DNA of 64,000 bases from Pulveribacter suum. Lineage in GTDB: Bacteria > Pseudomonadota > Gammaproteobacteria > Burkholderiales > Burkholderiaceae_C. Made by a program: the position numbers and the translations under genes. Of this stretch, positions 35,590-45,334 are shown one piece after another. The stretch spans positions 2,128,501 to 2,192,500 of the forward strand of contig NZ_CP027792.1 in assembly GCF_003013695.1 (NCBI RefSeq), written 5' to 3'. The notes under the pieces were generated by a model. The model had not been told where the DNA came from and ran no database searches. It saw only the letters and a list, made by a program, of their open reading frames with translations. Positions within the stretch are counted from its first letter, which is position 1. Each line of letters opens with the position of its first letter.

Positions 35590-37116
35590 ATGCTGCGTCT
35601 AGACTTCTCCCATCCCCAGCCGCTCTTCACCAGCCAGGCCACGCGGCACATCGAGGCCGCTGCGGCTGCCGCGCTGCCGCCCTGCACCCTGATGGAGCGC
35701 GCCGGTCAAGCCACGGCCCGGCTGGCGATGGCGATGGCGCCCCATGCGCGGACCATCTGGCTGGCCTGCGGCAGCGGAAACAACGGCGGGGACGGCCTGC
35801 AGGCTGCTGCGGCACTGCGTGCGGCAGGCCGGCACGTGGTCGTCAGCTGCCTGGCCGATGACGCGCAGCAGCTGCCGCCCGACGCCCGCCAGGCCTGGCT
35901 ACGGGCCCGCCACGCAGGCGTGGAATTTGCCTCGCAACCGCCCAGCCTGGGCCCGCAGGATTTGTGCGTGGACGCCCTGCTCGGCCTGGGACTGACTGCC
36001 CATCCGCGCCGCCACCCTGCCGATGCGCGTCTGCTGCAGTGGCTGGAAGCCCTGCACTCCGGCACCACGCCCGTGCTGAGCGTGGACTTGCCCTCCGGCC
36101 TGATGGCAGACACCGGCCAGTTTGCACCGGGGCTGACTCCCGGTGGCCCGGCTATCGCTGCCCGCTACACCCTGGCGTTGCTCACCCTCAAACCAGGGCT
36201 GTTTACCGCGCATGGACGCGATGCAGCCTGCTGCGTCTGGTTCGATGACCTCGGCGTGGGCAACGCAGGTACGTCGCCCGCGGCTTGGCTGGCCGGAGCA
36301 CCCAGGCCCTCTTCACGCCCACACGCCAGCCACAAGGGCAGCTATGGAGACGTGGCCATCATCGGCGGCGAAGGTGTGGGCCCGCGCGGCATGGGCATGA
36401 CCGGCGCCGCCTTGCTGGCCGCCAGTGCAGCCCTGCATGCCGGCGCCGGGCGGGTGCTGGTGGCCCTGCTGGACGGCGTCGCCGATGCGACCACCGTGAC
36501 CAGCGTGCAACCGGAGTGCATGCCGCGCCGCTTCGAGGCGCTGGCTCTTGACGGCGGCGTAACCGCTGTCGCTGGCTGTGGCGGCGGTATCGCCATTGCA
36601 GCAGTGCTGGAGCCCATCTTGCTGCAGGCCGGGCGGCTGGTGCTGGACGCCGACGCCCTCAACGCCATTGCCACCGACGGGGCAATGGCGCGCCTGCTGA
36701 GGGCGCGCGCCAGCCGGACGGACCGGGCGACAGTGCTCACCCCGCATCCGCTGGAGGCGGCGCGCCTGCTAGGGGTCGAAACAGACGCCGTACAGGCAGA
36801 CCGCCTGGCCGCCGCCAGCGAGTTGGCGGCCCGGTTTCACTGCGCCGTGGTGCTCAAGGGCTCCGGCAGCGTCATTGCTGCCAAGGGCCACACACCACGC
36901 ATCAATCCGACCGGCAACGCGCGTTTGGCGACGGCAGGCACGGGGGACGTGCTGGCCGGCCTGCTGGGCGCACGCTTGGCCGCCGTACCGGCGACGCTGG
37001 ACGCCGCCTTCGAGGCAGCCTGTAGCGCTTGCTGGGAACACGGCGCCGCAGCAGACCATTGGCCCGGCAGCAGCGCCCTTACCGCGTTGAAGCTGGCCCG
37101 TACGCTCACCGCCTGA
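35590..37116 (+). CDS. nnr: Bifunctional NAD(P)H-hydrate epimerase / ADP-dependent NAD(P)H-hydrate dehydratase
   Basis: Repairs hydrated NADH and NADPH: the N-terminal YjeF domain (about residues 10-215) epimerises, with GSGNNGGDGLQAAAAL and VDALLGLGL and DLPSGL; the C-terminal YjeF/CARKD domain (about 235-505) dehydrates, with HKGSYGDVAIIGG, LDADALNAIA, LTPHPLEAARLLG, VLKGSGSVIA and the ribokinase-like NARLATAGTGDVLAG. 508 residues, the usual size of the fused form. An ATG three codons earlier (35581) overlaps the -10 box. Confidence 0.95.
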   Translation: MLRLDFSHPQPLFTSQATRHIEAAAAAALPPCTLMERAGQATARLAMAMAPHARTIWLACGSGNNGGDGLQAAAALRAAGRHVVVSCLADDAQQLPPDARQAWLRARHAGVEFASQPPSLGPQDLCVDALLGLGLTAHPRRHPADARLLQWLEALHSGTTPVLSVDLPSGLMADTGQFAPGLTPGGPAIAARYTLALLTLKPGLFTAHGRDAACCVWFDDLGVGNAGTSPAAWLAGAPRPSSRPHASHKGSYGDVAIIGGEGVGPRGMGMTGAALLAASAALHAGAGRVLVALLDGVADATTVTSVQPECMPRRFEALALDGGVTAVAGCGGGIAIAAVLEPILLQAGRLVLDADALNAIATDGAMARLLRARASRTDRATVLTPHPLEAARLLGVETDAVQADRLAAASELAARFHCAVVLKGSGSVIAAKGHTPRINPTGNARLATAGTGDVLAGLLGARLAAVPATLDAAFEAACSACWEHGAAADHWPGSSALTALKLARTLTA

Positions 37117-37211
37117 TTGGCTGACGTCTGACAAGGGCCGACCGAGGCAGCTATTTCAATCGGATCGTCACTCTTTCCGAACCAACTGCCCTGACGCCCG
37201 AGGTCATCGCC

Positions 37212-37385
37212 ATGAAACGCCCCTTGTACTCCAGCACTCCAGCATTGGCCGCTTTCGTAGTGACTGTACTGCTTGCCCTGCTCGCGGGTGCCATGACTGT
37301 CTTGCCCCACCAGACAACTCAGGTGGCGGACTCGCAGGTACATACACAAATTGAGCAGCTGGTTCCTGCAGGGTTTTTTGACTGA
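37212..37385 (+). CDS. Possible small membrane protein
   Basis: A 57-codon reading with GAGG 7 nt before the ATG. It starts MKRPLYSSTP and then has one hydrophobic helix (ALAAFVVTVLLALLAGAM), followed by a polar tail ending GFFD. It fills part of the 450-bp gap between nnr and the tmRNA gene, where nothing else is coded. It could be real, or chance; no family is recognised. Confidence 0.4.
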   Translation: MKRPLYSSTPALAAFVVTVLLALLAGAMTVLPHQTTQVADSQVHTQIEQLVPAGFFD

Positions 37386-37518
37386 GAAGTCAACGATCGT
37401 GCCCTGACGAGGCGCACAGCCGGCACCCAAGTCGTGCCCGAGGGCCTTCCACCGCACGTCGGTGACTTCCAGAAAGCTGGACCCTGGAAAAATTTTCTGC
37501 ACAGCGCAGTCACAAGCC

Positions 37519-37559
37519 AAAAAAAACCGCCACACACCTTGGTTCTCAGTGTGTGGCGG
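37519..37559 (-). terminator. Rho-independent terminator of ssrA
   Basis: Perfect 11-bp arms CCGCCACACAC and GTGTGTGGCGG with an 11-nt loop, followed on the minus strand by eight T. Located 10 nt after the tmRNA CCA end. Confidence 0.95.
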
Positions 37560-37568
37560 TATCTTGAA

Positions 37569-37947
37569 TGGTGGAGCTGGCGGGAATTGAACCCGCGTCC
37601 GCAAGCCTTTACCGGGCAGATCTACATGCTTAGCGTTCTGTTTTGGATCTCGCACCCCATATCGCGCAGGCGCACGCTATACAGGATACCAGTACCCTTG
37701 AATCTCGCACCATGCCAAGGTACCCGGCACGGTGCCAGCTGATGTGAATTCCCTTGCAGCCGGGAGGCCTTGCGGCCCCCTTGCCCAGCCCATCAGCGTG
37801 CTGTTGCAAGGCTCACCGGTATTTAAGCGGCGAGTGCGAAACGTTCGTCGTTTGCAGTTGGTTTATTGAATGGAGATTTACGAGCGTCACTCAAGCTCGG
37901 CATGCACCACTCCGATTCCGAACCCACGTCGAAACCAGGACAGCCCC
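37569..37947 (-). ncRNA. ssrA: Transfer-messenger RNA (tmRNA)
   Basis: Rescues stalled ribosomes and tags the unfinished protein for proteolysis. The 379-nt gene starts GGGGCTGTCCTGG on the minus strand and ends with a T-loop GGGTTCAATTCCCGCC and CAGCTCCACCA; GGGGCTG pairs with CAGCTCC as the acceptor stem, and CCA is encoded. The tag reading at 37855-37823 is ANDERFALAA followed by TAA, the tag known from Burkholderiales. One-piece (not permuted) tmRNA. SmpB is not in the window. Confidence 0.97.
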
Positions 37948-37956
37948 AGAACCGTT

Positions 37957-37983
37957 ATTTTAAGACAGATCCAGCAGTTTCAA
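37957..37983 (-). promoter_or_regulatory. Promoter of ssrA inside the end of gph
   Basis: -35 TTGAAA (37978-37983), 15-bp spacer, -10 TAAAAT (37957-37962). The gph stop codon TAA is the first part of the -10 box. The tmRNA 5' end lies 9 nt downstream of the -10, so little or no 5' trimming may be needed. Confidence 0.7.
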
Positions 37984-38637
37984 GAGCTCGAGAGGTAAAT
38001 CTATCGCGGCATCTGCCCCCCATGCCGTTGTATTCGCGTCCAGGCCCAGATAACCGTACAACGCAGCAACCGTACCCATGCCCGCAGCCTGGCCTGCCAG
38101 GATGTCGCGGTGGTCGTCTCCCACATAGATACAGGCATGAGGAGGCAGTTCAAGGCGCGCAGCGGCTTCCAGCAGAGGCGCCGGATGGGGTTTGGAATGA
38201 GGCGTGGTATCGCCACTGACCACGGCAGACGCGTCGTCGAACAGGCGCAGCCTCTGCACGATGAGATCCGTGAACCGGCTGGCCTTGTTTGTAACCACCC
38301 CCCACCGCACCGCGTGGCGCCGCAAAGTGGCCAACAGCTCCTGGACCTGAGGAAACACGTCCGTCTGTTCATGGATACAGCCCTGATAGCGGTCGAAGAA
38401 CTCCTCACGCAGGTCGGCAAAGGAGGCATCGTCTGGCTGGATGCCCAGCGCGATCGCCAGCATGCCGCGCGCGCCAGCCCCGGCCATGGGACGGTAGGCG
38501 GACAACGGAAGGGGCGGCATGTTTCGCTGCGTGCGCAACTGATTGGCAGCACGCCCCAGGTCTGGAGCGCTGTCAATCAGCGTGCCATCAAGGTCAAACA
38601 GAACAGCCCGCACTCCAGGCCAGCGAGCGGCGCTCAT
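37960..38637 (-). CDS. gph: Phosphoglycolate phosphatase
   Basis: HAD-family phosphatase that removes phosphate from 2-phosphoglycolate. The 225-residue product has HAD motif I FDLDGTLIDSAPDL, the VVTNKASRFTDLIV motif II region, K in PHSKPHPAP and motif IV YVGDDHRDILAGQAAG. Its place directly after ubiG (4-nt ATGA overlap) is typical of betaproteobacteria. Its last codons carry the ssrA promoter. Confidence 0.94.
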   Translation of the reverse strand: MSAARWPGVRAVLFDLDGTLIDSAPDLGRAANQLRTQRNMPPLPLSAYRPMAGAGARGMLAIALGIQPDDASFADLREEFFDRYQGCIHEQTDVFPQVQELLATLRRHAVRWGVVTNKASRFTDLIVQRLRLFDDASAVVSGDTTPHSKPHPAPLLEAAARLELPPHACIYVGDDHRDILAGQAAGMGTVAALYGYLGLDANTTAWGADAAIDLPLELLKLLDLS

Positions 38638-39347
38638 GCCTGCGGGCGTCTGGTGGCCAACAGGTAGTTCACGCTGGTGTCGTCGCTGAGCCAGTAGCGA
38701 CGGGTCAGCGGGTTGTATTGCATGCCACGGGTATGCGTGATGTTCAGGCCCGCCTGCCGGCAGGCCGCCGCCAGTTCACTCGGCTGGATGAATTTCGCGT
38801 ACTCGTGTGTTCCCCTTGGAAGCATTTTCAGCAGGTACTCCGCGGCCAAAATGGCAAACGCGAAGGATTTCGCGTTGCGGTTGATGGTGGAGAAAAACAC
38901 CCACCCTCCTGGCTTTACCAGGCGCGAGCACGCTTCAACCACCGACTGCGGGTCGGGCACGTGCTCGAGCATCTCCATGCAAGTCACGGTGTCGAACGAC
39001 GCTGGCGCCTCTTGCGCCAGCTCTTCCACGCTGACTTCACGATAGCGTACCCGGGGGGTTTGGGCTTCAAGGGCGTGCAGACGCGCCACCTTCAGCGCCT
39101 TGGAGGCCAGATCGATGCCCAGGACGTCGGCACCCCTGCGGGCCATGGAGTCAGCCAAAATCCCACCACCGCAACCCACATCGAGCACGCACTGGCCTGA
39201 GAGCGGAGCGATTTGGTCGATCCAATCCAGGCGCAACGGATTGATCTGGTGCAATGGGCGGAATTCGCTTTCAGGATCCCACCAACGGTGGGCCAGCTCA
39301 GAGAATTTTGCCAACTCGGCCGGGTCGGCATTGAGGTGCTCGGTCAT
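38634..39347 (-). CDS. ubiG: Ubiquinone biosynthesis O-methyltransferase
   Basis: Carries out both O-methylations in ubiquinone synthesis with SAM. The 237-residue product starts NADPAELAKFSELAHRWWDP, has SAM motif I VLDVGCGGGILADSMA and CMEMLEHVPDP, FSTINRNAKSF and GMQYNPLTRRYWLS, diagnostic for UbiG. ATG at 39347 was chosen for the match to family starts; AAGGAG lies 11 nt upstream. Confidence 0.96.
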   Translation of the reverse strand: MTEHLNADPAELAKFSELAHRWWDPESEFRPLHQINPLRLDWIDQIAPLSGQCVLDVGCGGGILADSMARRGADVLGIDLASKALKVARLHALEAQTPRVRYREVSVEELAQEAPASFDTVTCMEMLEHVPDPQSVVEACSRLVKPGGWVFFSTINRNAKSFAFAILAAEYLLKMLPRGTHEYAKFIQPSELAAACRQAGLNITHTRGMQYNPLTRRYWLSDDTSVNYLLATRRPQA

Positions 39348-39379
39348 GCAGTCATTGTCTCCTTGAAACATGGAAGACG

Positions 39380-39408
39380 AAAAAAAGCCCCGTTACCGGG
39401 GCTTTTTT
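39380..39408 (-). terminator. Terminator after the OmpA-like gene (could act both ways)
   Basis: Arms GCCCCG and CGGGGC with loop TTAC, flanked by seven A on one side and six T on the other. It ends the OmpA-like transcript on the minus strand, before ubiG. Confidence 0.9.
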
Positions 39409-39425
39409 GTGCGCGTAAAGCGAAA

Positions 39426-40085
39426 TTAGTTGGCGCGGGTGCCGACCACTTCGATTTCAACGCGGCGGTTCTTGGCGCGGCCTTCGGCGGTGCGGTTGTC
39501 AGCCACAGGCTGCTTTTCGCCCTTGCCTTCGGTGTACACGCGGTTCTTTTCGATGCCCTTGGAGACCAGGTAGGCCTTCACGGCTTCGGCGCGGCGCACA
39601 GACAGCTTCTGGTTATAGGCATCGGTACCGATGGAGTCGGTGTGACCCACTGCGATGATGACTTCCAGGTTGATGTTCTTCACCTTGGAGACCAGATCAT
39701 CCAGCTTGGCCTTGCCTTCGGGCTTGAGGACAGACTTGTCGAAGTCGAAGAACGCGTCGGCGGCGTAGGTCACCTTGCTGGCTGCTGCGGGAGCAGGAGC
39801 GGGCGCAGGTGCCGGTGCGGCATTGGGAGCGGGAGCAGCTGCCGGAGCAGGCGCAGCAGCGGCCTTCACCAGAGCACCGTCGCAGCCTTCGGCAGCGGTT
39901 GCGGGCGTCCAGTTAGCATCGCGCCAGCACAGTTCGTTCGTGCCGTTCTTCCAGACCAGCTCGCCGGTGCCGTTTTGCCAGTTGTCGACCACGTTACCGC
40001 CGTCGGCTGCCTTCACTTGGGCGCCAGCCGAGGTTGCAATCACGGCAGAGGCCAACAACATCGCCACTTTGTTCAGTTTCTTCAT
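39426..40085 (-). CDS. OmpA family outer membrane protein
   Basis: A 219-residue exported protein: signal peptide ending ATSAGAQ, a short N-terminal domain (about residues 24-72: VVDNWQNGTGELVWKNGT, CWRDANWTPATAA), an Ala/Pro-rich linker (APAPAAAPAPNAAPAPAPA), and a C-terminal OmpA domain that binds peptidoglycan (FFDFDKSVLKPEGKAKLDD, VGHTDSIGTDAYNQKLS, NRRVEIEV). It lacks an eight-strand OmpA barrel, so it is the short Burkholderiales type linking the envelope to the cell wall. GAGGAG precedes the ATG; likely highly expressed. Confidence 0.93.
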   Translation of the reverse strand: MKKLNKVAMLLASAVIATSAGAQVKAADGGNVVDNWQNGTGELVWKNGTNELCWRDANWTPATAAEGCDGALVKAAAAPAPAAAPAPNAAPAPAPAPAPAAASKVTYAADAFFDFDKSVLKPEGKAKLDDLVSKVKNINLEVIIAVGHTDSIGTDAYNQKLSVRRAEAVKAYLVSKGIEKNRVYTEGKGEKQPVADNRTAEGRAKNRRVEIEVVGTRAN

Positions 40086-40170
40086 GGTTCTCCTCTTGGG
40101 GAATAAGCCGCAGCCGTGCTGCGAATGATGGACGCCGCCAGTGACCGCCACCGACGAAAACGTTGAAACG

Positions 40171-40176
40171 ATTGTG
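40171..40176 (-). promoter_or_regulatory. Extended -10 promoter of the OmpA-like gene
   Basis: Minus strand TATGGCACAAT: TGN followed by CACAAT. Gives a leader of about 79 nt. Confidence 0.45.
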
Positions 40177-40277
40177 CCATACGTAACAAGGCCAGCGCGG
40201 CCCACGTGAGACCCGAACCGTAGGACAAAAGCGCAATCCCGGGGATATGTTGCGCTGCTGCGACAACACGTTGCACC

Positions 40278-40283
40278 TAAAAT
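40278..40283 (+). promoter_or_regulatory. -10 box of gyrA
   Basis: TAAAAT 42 nt before the gyrA ATG. The -35 region is weak. Confidence 0.45.
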
Positions 40284-40325
40284 GATCGATCGCCCGCTTG
40301 CGGACCCTTGCCTTCAGTCGCCGCC

Positions 40326-42971
40326 ATGATCCAGTTCGCCAAAGAGACCTTGCCCATCAGCCTGGAAGAGGAGATGCGTCGCAGCTACCTCGATTACGCC
40401 ATGAGCGTGATCGTGGGCCGCGCCCTGCCCGACGCGCGCGACGGCCTGAAGCCCGTACATCGGCGCGTGCTGTTTGCCATGCACGAGCTCAACAACGACT
40501 GGAACCGGCCGTACAAGAAGTCCGCCCGCATCGTGGGCGACGTGATCGGCAAATACCACCCGCACGGCGACATCGCGGTGTACGACACCATCGTGCGCAT
40601 GGCGCAGGATTTTTCACTGCGCCACATGCTGGTGGACGGTCAGGGCAACTTCGGCTCGGTCGATGGGGATAACGCCGCGGCTATGCGCTACACCGAAATC
40701 CGGCTGGCCAAAATAGCGCACGAAATGCTGGCCGACATCGACAAGGAAACGGTCGATTTCGGGCCCAACTATGACGGCAGCGAAAAGGAGCCGCTGGTGC
40801 TGCCCAGCCGCCTGCCCAACCTCCTGGTCAACGGCTCGGCCGGCATTGCCGTGGGCATGGCGACCAATATTCCGCCGCACAACCTGAACGAGACGGTGGA
40901 CGCTTGTTTGCACTTGCTGCACCACCCCGAGGCTTCCATCGACGACCTGATGGAGATCATCCCCGCGCCCGACTTCCCCACCGCCGGCATCATTTACGGC
41001 ATCAACGGCGTCAAGGAAGGCTATCGCACGGGGCGCGGGCGGGTGGTGATGCGCGCCAAGGTGCACTTCGAAGACATCGACCGCGGCCAGCGCCAGGCCA
41101 TCATCGTTGACGAGCTGCCCTACCAGGTCAACAAGAAGACGCTGCAGGAGCGCATGGCCGAGCTGGTGCACGAGAAGAAACTCGAGGGCATCAGCCACAT
41201 CCAGGACGAGTCCGACAAATCCGGCATGCGCCTGGTGATCGAGCTCAAGCGCGGCGAAGTGCCCGAGGTGGTGCTGAACAACCTGTACAAGCAGACGCAG
41301 CTGCAGGACACCTTCGGCATGAACATGGTGGCGCTGATCGACGGCCAGCCGCGCCTGTGCAATCTGAAGGACTTGGTTGAAGTCTTCCTGCAGCACCGCC
41401 GCGAGGTGGTCACGCGGCGCACGGCGTTCGAGCTGCGCAAGGCGCGCGAGCGCGGCCACGTCCTGGAAGGCCTGGCTGTCGCCCTCGCCAACATCGACGA
41501 ATTCATCCGCATCATCCGCGAGTCGCCCACGCCGCCCGTGGCCAAGGCCGAGCTGATGAACCGCTCCTGGGACAGCCAGCTGGTGCGCGAGATGCTGACG
41601 CGCACGCGCGAGGACGGCGGCGTGGTCAACGCCGACGACTACCGCCCCGAGGGGCTGGAGCGCGAGTACGGCATGCAGGCCGGCGGCCTGTACCGCCTGT
41701 CCGACACGCAGGCCCAGGAGATCCTGCAGATGCGCCTGCAGCGCCTCACGGGCCTGGAGCAGGACAAGATCGTGGCCGAGTACAAGGAGGTCATGTCGCA
41801 CATCGAGGACCTGCTGGACATCCTGGCACGTCCCGGGCGCGTGTCCACCATCATTGGCGATGAGCTTGCCGCCCTGAAGGCCGAGTTCGGCCAGTCCCGC
41901 CTGGGCGCGCGCCGCAGCCTGATCGAGCACAGCGCGCACGACCTGTCCACCGAGGACCTGATCACGCCCACCGACATGGTGGTCACGCTCAGTCACACCG
42001 GCTACATCAAGAGCCAGCCGCTGTCCGAATACCGTTCGCAGCGCCGCGGCGGGCGCGGCAAGCAGGCCACGGCCACCAAGGAAGACGACTGGATCGACCA
42101 GCTCTTCATCGCCAACACGCACGACTGGATCCTGTGCTTTTCCAACCGCGGCCGCTTGTACTGGCTGAAGGTGTGGGAGGCGCCGTCCGGCTCGCGCGGC
42201 TCGCGCGGGCGGCCCATCGTCAACATGTTCCCGCTGGTCGATGGCGAGAAGATCAACGTCGTGCTGCCGCTCACGGGCGCCATGCGCACCTTCCCGGCCG
42301 ACCACTACGTGTTCATGTCCACCAGCATGGGCACCGTCAAGAAGACGCAGCTGTCGGAGTTCTCCAACCCGCGCAAGGGCGGCATCATCGCCGTCGGCCT
42401 GGATGAGGGCGACTACCTCATCGGCGCGGCACTGACCGACGGCCAGCACGACGTGATGCTGTTCTCCGATGGCGGCAAGGCCGTGCGCTTTGACGAGAAC
42501 GACGTGCGCGCCATGGGCCGCAACGCGCGTGGCGTCAAGGGCATGACGCTGGAGGAAGGCCAGAGCGTGATCGCCATGCTGGTGGCCGAGGACGAGTCGC
42601 AAAGCGTGCTGACTGCCACCGAAAACGGCTACGGCAAGCGCACCAGCATCACCGAATACACCCGCCACGGCCGCGGCACCAAGGGCATGATCGCCATCCA
42701 GCAGTCGGGCCGCAACGGCCGGGTGGTGGCGGCCACGCTGGTGCGCGCCGACGACGAGATCATGCTGATCACCGATACCGGCGTGCTGGTGCGCACCCGG
42801 GTGTCCGAGATCCGCGAGCTGGGCCGCGCGACGCAGGGCGTGACGCTGATCGCGCTGGACGATGGCGCGCGCCTGTCCGGCCTGCAGCGCATCGTTGAAA
42901 ACGACGCCCACGGCGCCGATCCGGCCGCCCTGGACGAAGCTGCTGCGGATGCAGGCCCCGAGCAGGAGTGA
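40326..42971 (+). CDS. gyrA: DNA gyrase subunit A
   Basis: Breakage-reunion subunit of DNA gyrase. The 881-residue product has catalytic Y122 in [11 protein letters not shown], the QRDR helix, and a C-terminal beta-pinwheel with the GyrA box SQRRGGRGK. Position 83 (E. coli numbering holds exactly here) is isoleucine, codon ATC at 40572-40574, in [12 protein letters not shown]87 is kept. Ser or Thr is normal at 83, and Ile there is a known quinolone-resistance change. No Shine-Dalgarno before the ATG. First gene of the gyrA-serC-pheA-tyrA-aroA/cmk run. Confidence 0.98.
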   Translation: MIQFAKETLPISLEEEMRRSYLDYAMSVIVGRALPDARDGLKPVHRRVLFAMHELNNDWNRPYKKSARIVGDVIGKYHPHGDIAVYDTIVRMAQDFSLRHMLVDGQGNFGSVDGDNAAAMRYTEIRLAKIAHEMLADIDKETVDFGPNYDGSEKEPLVLPSRLPNLLVNGSAGIAVGMATNIPPHNLNETVDACLHLLHHPEASIDDLMEIIPAPDFPTAGIIYGINGVKEGYRTGRGRVVMRAKVHFEDIDRGQRQAIIVDELPYQVNKKTLQERMAELVHEKKLEGISHIQDESDKSGMRLVIELKRGEVPEVVLNNLYKQTQLQDTFGMNMVALIDGQPRLCNLKDLVEVFLQHRREVVTRRTAFELRKARERGHVLEGLAVALANIDEFIRIIRESPTPPVAKAELMNRSWDSQLVREMLTRTREDGGVVNADDYRPEGLEREYGMQAGGLYRLSDTQAQEILQMRLQRLTGLEQDKIVAEYKEVMSHIEDLLDILARPGRVSTIIGDELAALKAEFGQSRLGARRSLIEHSAHDLSTEDLITPTDMVVTLSHTGYIKSQPLSEYRSQRRGGRGKQATATKEDDWIDQLFIANTHDWILCFSNRGRLYWLKVWEAPSGSRGSRGRPIVNMFPLVDGEKINVVLPLTGAMRTFPADHYVFMSTSMGTVKKTQLSEFSNPRKGGIIAVGLDEGDYLIGAALTDGQHDVMLFSDGGKAVRFDENDVRAMGRNARGVKGMTLEEGQSVIAMLVAEDESQSVLTATENGYGKRTSITEYTRHGRGTKGMIAIQQSGRNGRVVAATLVRADDEIMLITDTGVLVRTRVSEIRELGRATQGVTLIALDDGARLSGLQRIVENDAHGADPAALDEAAADAGPEQE

Positions 42972-42998
42972 CAACCCTGCCCCAGCCACGGCCGCATC

Positions 42999-43061
42999 GC
43001 TATTAAAACCATAGCTTTCTGCGCTTGTCCCACAAGCGCTGGAGCCTGATTTTGCTTGAAA
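42999..43061 (+). repeat. Dispersed palindromic repeat, copy I
   Basis: CTATTAAAACCATAGCTTTC, then TGCGCTTGTCCCACAAGCGC and TGGAGCCTGATTTTGCTTG. It occupies the gyrA-serC gap and ends 2 nt before the serC ATG. Confidence 0.9.
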
Positions 43062-43063
43062 CC

Positions 43064-44173
43064 ATGAACCGTCCCTACAACTTCTCCGCCGGCCCCGCCG
43101 CCATCCCCGAAGAAGTGCTGCAGCGCGCTGCCGCCGAAATGCTCGACTGGCATGGCAGCGGCATGGGCGTCATGGAGATGAGCCACCGCGGCAAGGAATT
43201 CATCGCCATCTGCGAGCAGGCCGAGGCCGACCTGCGCGAGCTGCTGGCGGTGCCTGCCCACTTCCGCATCCTGTTCATGCAGGGCGGCGGCCTGGCCGAG
43301 AACGCCATCGTCCCGCTCAACCTGTCGCGCGCCGCAGCCGTGGACTTCATCGTCACCGGCAGCTGGAGCGCCAAGTCGCGCAAGGAAGCGCTCAAGTACG
43401 CGGCCGAGGTGCACACCGCCGCCAGCGGCGAGGACGGCGGTTTCACCTCCATCCCCGACCCGGCCGGCTGGCGCTTGAGCCGCGGGGCCAGCTACGTGCA
43501 CCTGTGCAGCAACGAGACCATCCACGGCGTCGAATTCCATGAGCTGCCCGACCTGGCAGCCCTGGGCAGCGACGCGCCGCTGGTCATCGATTTTTCCTCG
43601 CACGTCGCCTCGCGCCCCGTGGACTGGTCGCGCGTAGGCCTGGCCTTCGGTGGCGCGCAAAAGAACCTGGGCCCCGCCGGCCTGACCCTGGTGGTCGTGC
43701 GCGAGGACCTGCTGGGCCACGCCCTGCCCGCCTGCCCCAGCGCGTTCGACTACCAAATAGTGGCGGACAACAAGTCCATGTTCAACACGCCGCCGACCTG
43801 GGGCATCTACGTCGCCGGCCTCACCTTCCAGTGGCTCAAGCGCCAGCGCGAGGGCGACGCCACCGGGGTGGCCGCCATGGAGCTGCGCAACCGCGCCAAG
43901 GCCGAGCGCTTCTACAGCTACGTGGATCAGTCGCAGCTGTACCTGAACAAGGTGGCGCCGCCGGCCCGTTCGCGCATGAACATTCCCTTCTTCCTGCGCG
44001 ACGAATCGCGCAATGAAGCTTTTCTGGCCGGCGCCCGCGAGCGCGGCCTGCTGCAGCTCAAGGGCCACAAGTCCGTGGGCGGCATGCGTGCCAGCCTCTA
44101 CAACGCCATGCCCATGGCCGGTGTCGAGGCGCTTATCGCCTACATGCGCGAGTTCGAGCAGCACCACGCCTGA
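43064..44173 (+). CDS. serC: Phosphoserine aminotransferase
   Basis: PLP enzyme of serine synthesis (3-phosphohydroxypyruvate to phosphoserine), also used in pyridoxine synthesis. The 369-residue product starts [19 protein letters not shown], with [16 protein letters not shown], the PLP lysine K200 in [16 protein letters not shown], and [11 protein letters not shown] and [12 protein letters not shown]. The start is set by the conserved N-terminus; the region before it is a dispersed repeat, and no Shine-Dalgarno is seen. Confidence 0.97.
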   Translation: MNRPYNFSAGPAAIPEEVLQRAAAEMLDWHGSGMGVMEMSHRGKEFIAICEQAEADLRELLAVPAHFRILFMQGGGLAENAIVPLNLSRAAAVDFIVTGSWSAKSRKEALKYAAEVHTAASGEDGGFTSIPDPAGWRLSRGASYVHLCSNETIHGVEFHELPDLAALGSDAPLVIDFSSHVASRPVDWSRVGLAFGGAQKNLGPAGLTLVVVREDLLGHALPACPSAFDYQIVADNKSMFNTPPTWGIYVAGLTFQWLKRQREGDATGVAAMELRNRAKAERFYSYVDQSQLYLNKVAPPARSRMNIPFFLRDESRNEAFLAGARERGLLQLKGHKSVGGMRASLYNAMPMAGVEALIAYMREFEQHHA

Positions 44174-44233
44174 CCCTCGCCCGCTCCGCCCTTCGGCAGG
44201 CCGGCGCGCCTGCCCCGCCCTTTTGCCTGCCCG

Positions 44234-45334
44234 ATGTCCCAACAGCCCACCTCCACGCCCGACCTCTCCAGTCTGCGCACGCAGATCGACAGCATCGACC
44301 AGCAACTGCTGAGCCTGCTCAACCAGCGCGCCCAGGTGGCCGAGCAGGTGGGCGAGGTCAAGAAGCGCGACGGCACGCCCTTCTTCCGGCCCGACCGCGT
44401 CGCCCAGGTCATCGAGAAGATCACCACCAGCAACCCCGGCCCGCTCAAGGGCGCCCACGTGGCGGCCATCTGGCGCGAGATCATGTCCGCCTGCCTGGCG
44501 CTGGAGTCGCCCCAGCGCGTGGCCGTGCTGGGCCCCGAGGGCACGTTCTGCGAGCAGGCGGCCATCGAGTACTTCGGCGGCGCGGCCGACCTGATGTACT
44601 GCAACAGCTTTGACGAGGTCTTCCATGCCACGGCCGCCGGCAGCGCGCAGTACGGCGTGGTGGGCATGGAAAATTCCAATGAGGGCGTGGTCACCCGCTC
44701 GCTGGACATGTTCCTGCACACCCCCTGCCACGTGGTGGGCGAGGTCAGCCTGCTGGTGCGCCACAACCTGCTGCGCACCAGCCCTTCGGCCGAGGGCATC
44801 GAGGCCGTGCTGGCCCACCCCCAGGCGCTGGCCCAGTGCCACGCCTGGCTGTCCAAGCACCTGCCGCACGCCGAGCGCCGCCCGGTGTCCAGCAACGCCG
44901 AAGGCGCCCGCCTGGCCGCCACCAACCCGGCCTGGGCCGGCATCTCCAGCGAACGCGCGGCCCAGCAATACGGCCTGCACGTGGTGGCCCATGCCATCCA
45001 GGACGACGCCTACAACCGCACGCGCTTCGCCGTGATCTGCCTGCGCCACACCCTGGCCACGCCGGCGCCCACGGGGCGCGACTGCACCAGTCTGATCATC
45101 TCCGTGCCCAACCGGCCCGGGGCCGTGCACGACCTGCTGGTGCCTTTGAAGAAGCACGGCGTGTCCATGACCCGCTTCGAGTCGCGCCCGGCCCGCACCG
45201 GTCAGTGGGAGTACTACTTCTACATCGACATCGCAGGCCACCCGGCCGAAGCCAATGTGGCCAGCGCGCTGGCCGAGCTGCAGCAGCTCGCCGCCTTCTA
45301 CAAGGTGCTGGGCACCTATCCGGTGCCGGCGTGA
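44234..45334 (+). CDS. pheA: Chorismate mutase / prephenate dehydratase (P-protein)
   Basis: Makes phenylpyruvate from chorismate in two steps. 366 residues: chorismate mutase domain (about 10-90, LRTQIDSIDQQLLSLLNQRA), prephenate dehydratase domain (about 95-270, VLGPEGTFCEQAA, GVVGMENSNEGVV, and TRFAVI), and an ACT regulatory domain (about 285-360) with ISVPNRPGAVHDLL and the ESRP phenylalanine-binding motif. Feedback control by phenylalanine is therefore expected. Stop overlaps tyrA (TGATG). Confidence 0.97.
   Translation: MSQQPTSTPDLSSLRTQIDSIDQQLLSLLNQRAQVAEQVGEVKKRDGTPFFRPDRVAQVIEKITTSNPGPLKGAHVAAIWREIMSACLALESPQRVAVLGPEGTFCEQAAIEYFGGAADLMYCNSFDEVFHATAAGSAQYGVVGMENSNEGVVTRSLDMFLHTPCHVVGEVSLLVRHNLLRTSPSAEGIEAVLAHPQALAQCHAWLSKHLPHAERRPVSSNAEGARLAATNPAWAGISSERAAQQYGLHVVAHAIQDDAYNRTRFAVICLRHTLATPAPTGRDCTSLIISVPNRPGAVHDLLVPLKKHGVSMTRFESRPARTGQWEYYFYIDIAGHPAEANVASALAELQQLAAFYKVLGTYPVPA

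Noticed and set aside
37569..37640. A tRNA gene suggested by the T-loop and CCA
   Set aside because: The pairing partner of the acceptor arm is 370 nt away and a tag reading lies between; it is the 3' part of tmRNA.
37434..37963. Short plus-strand readings across 37434-37963
   Set aside because: They run antisense through the tmRNA gene and its terminator.
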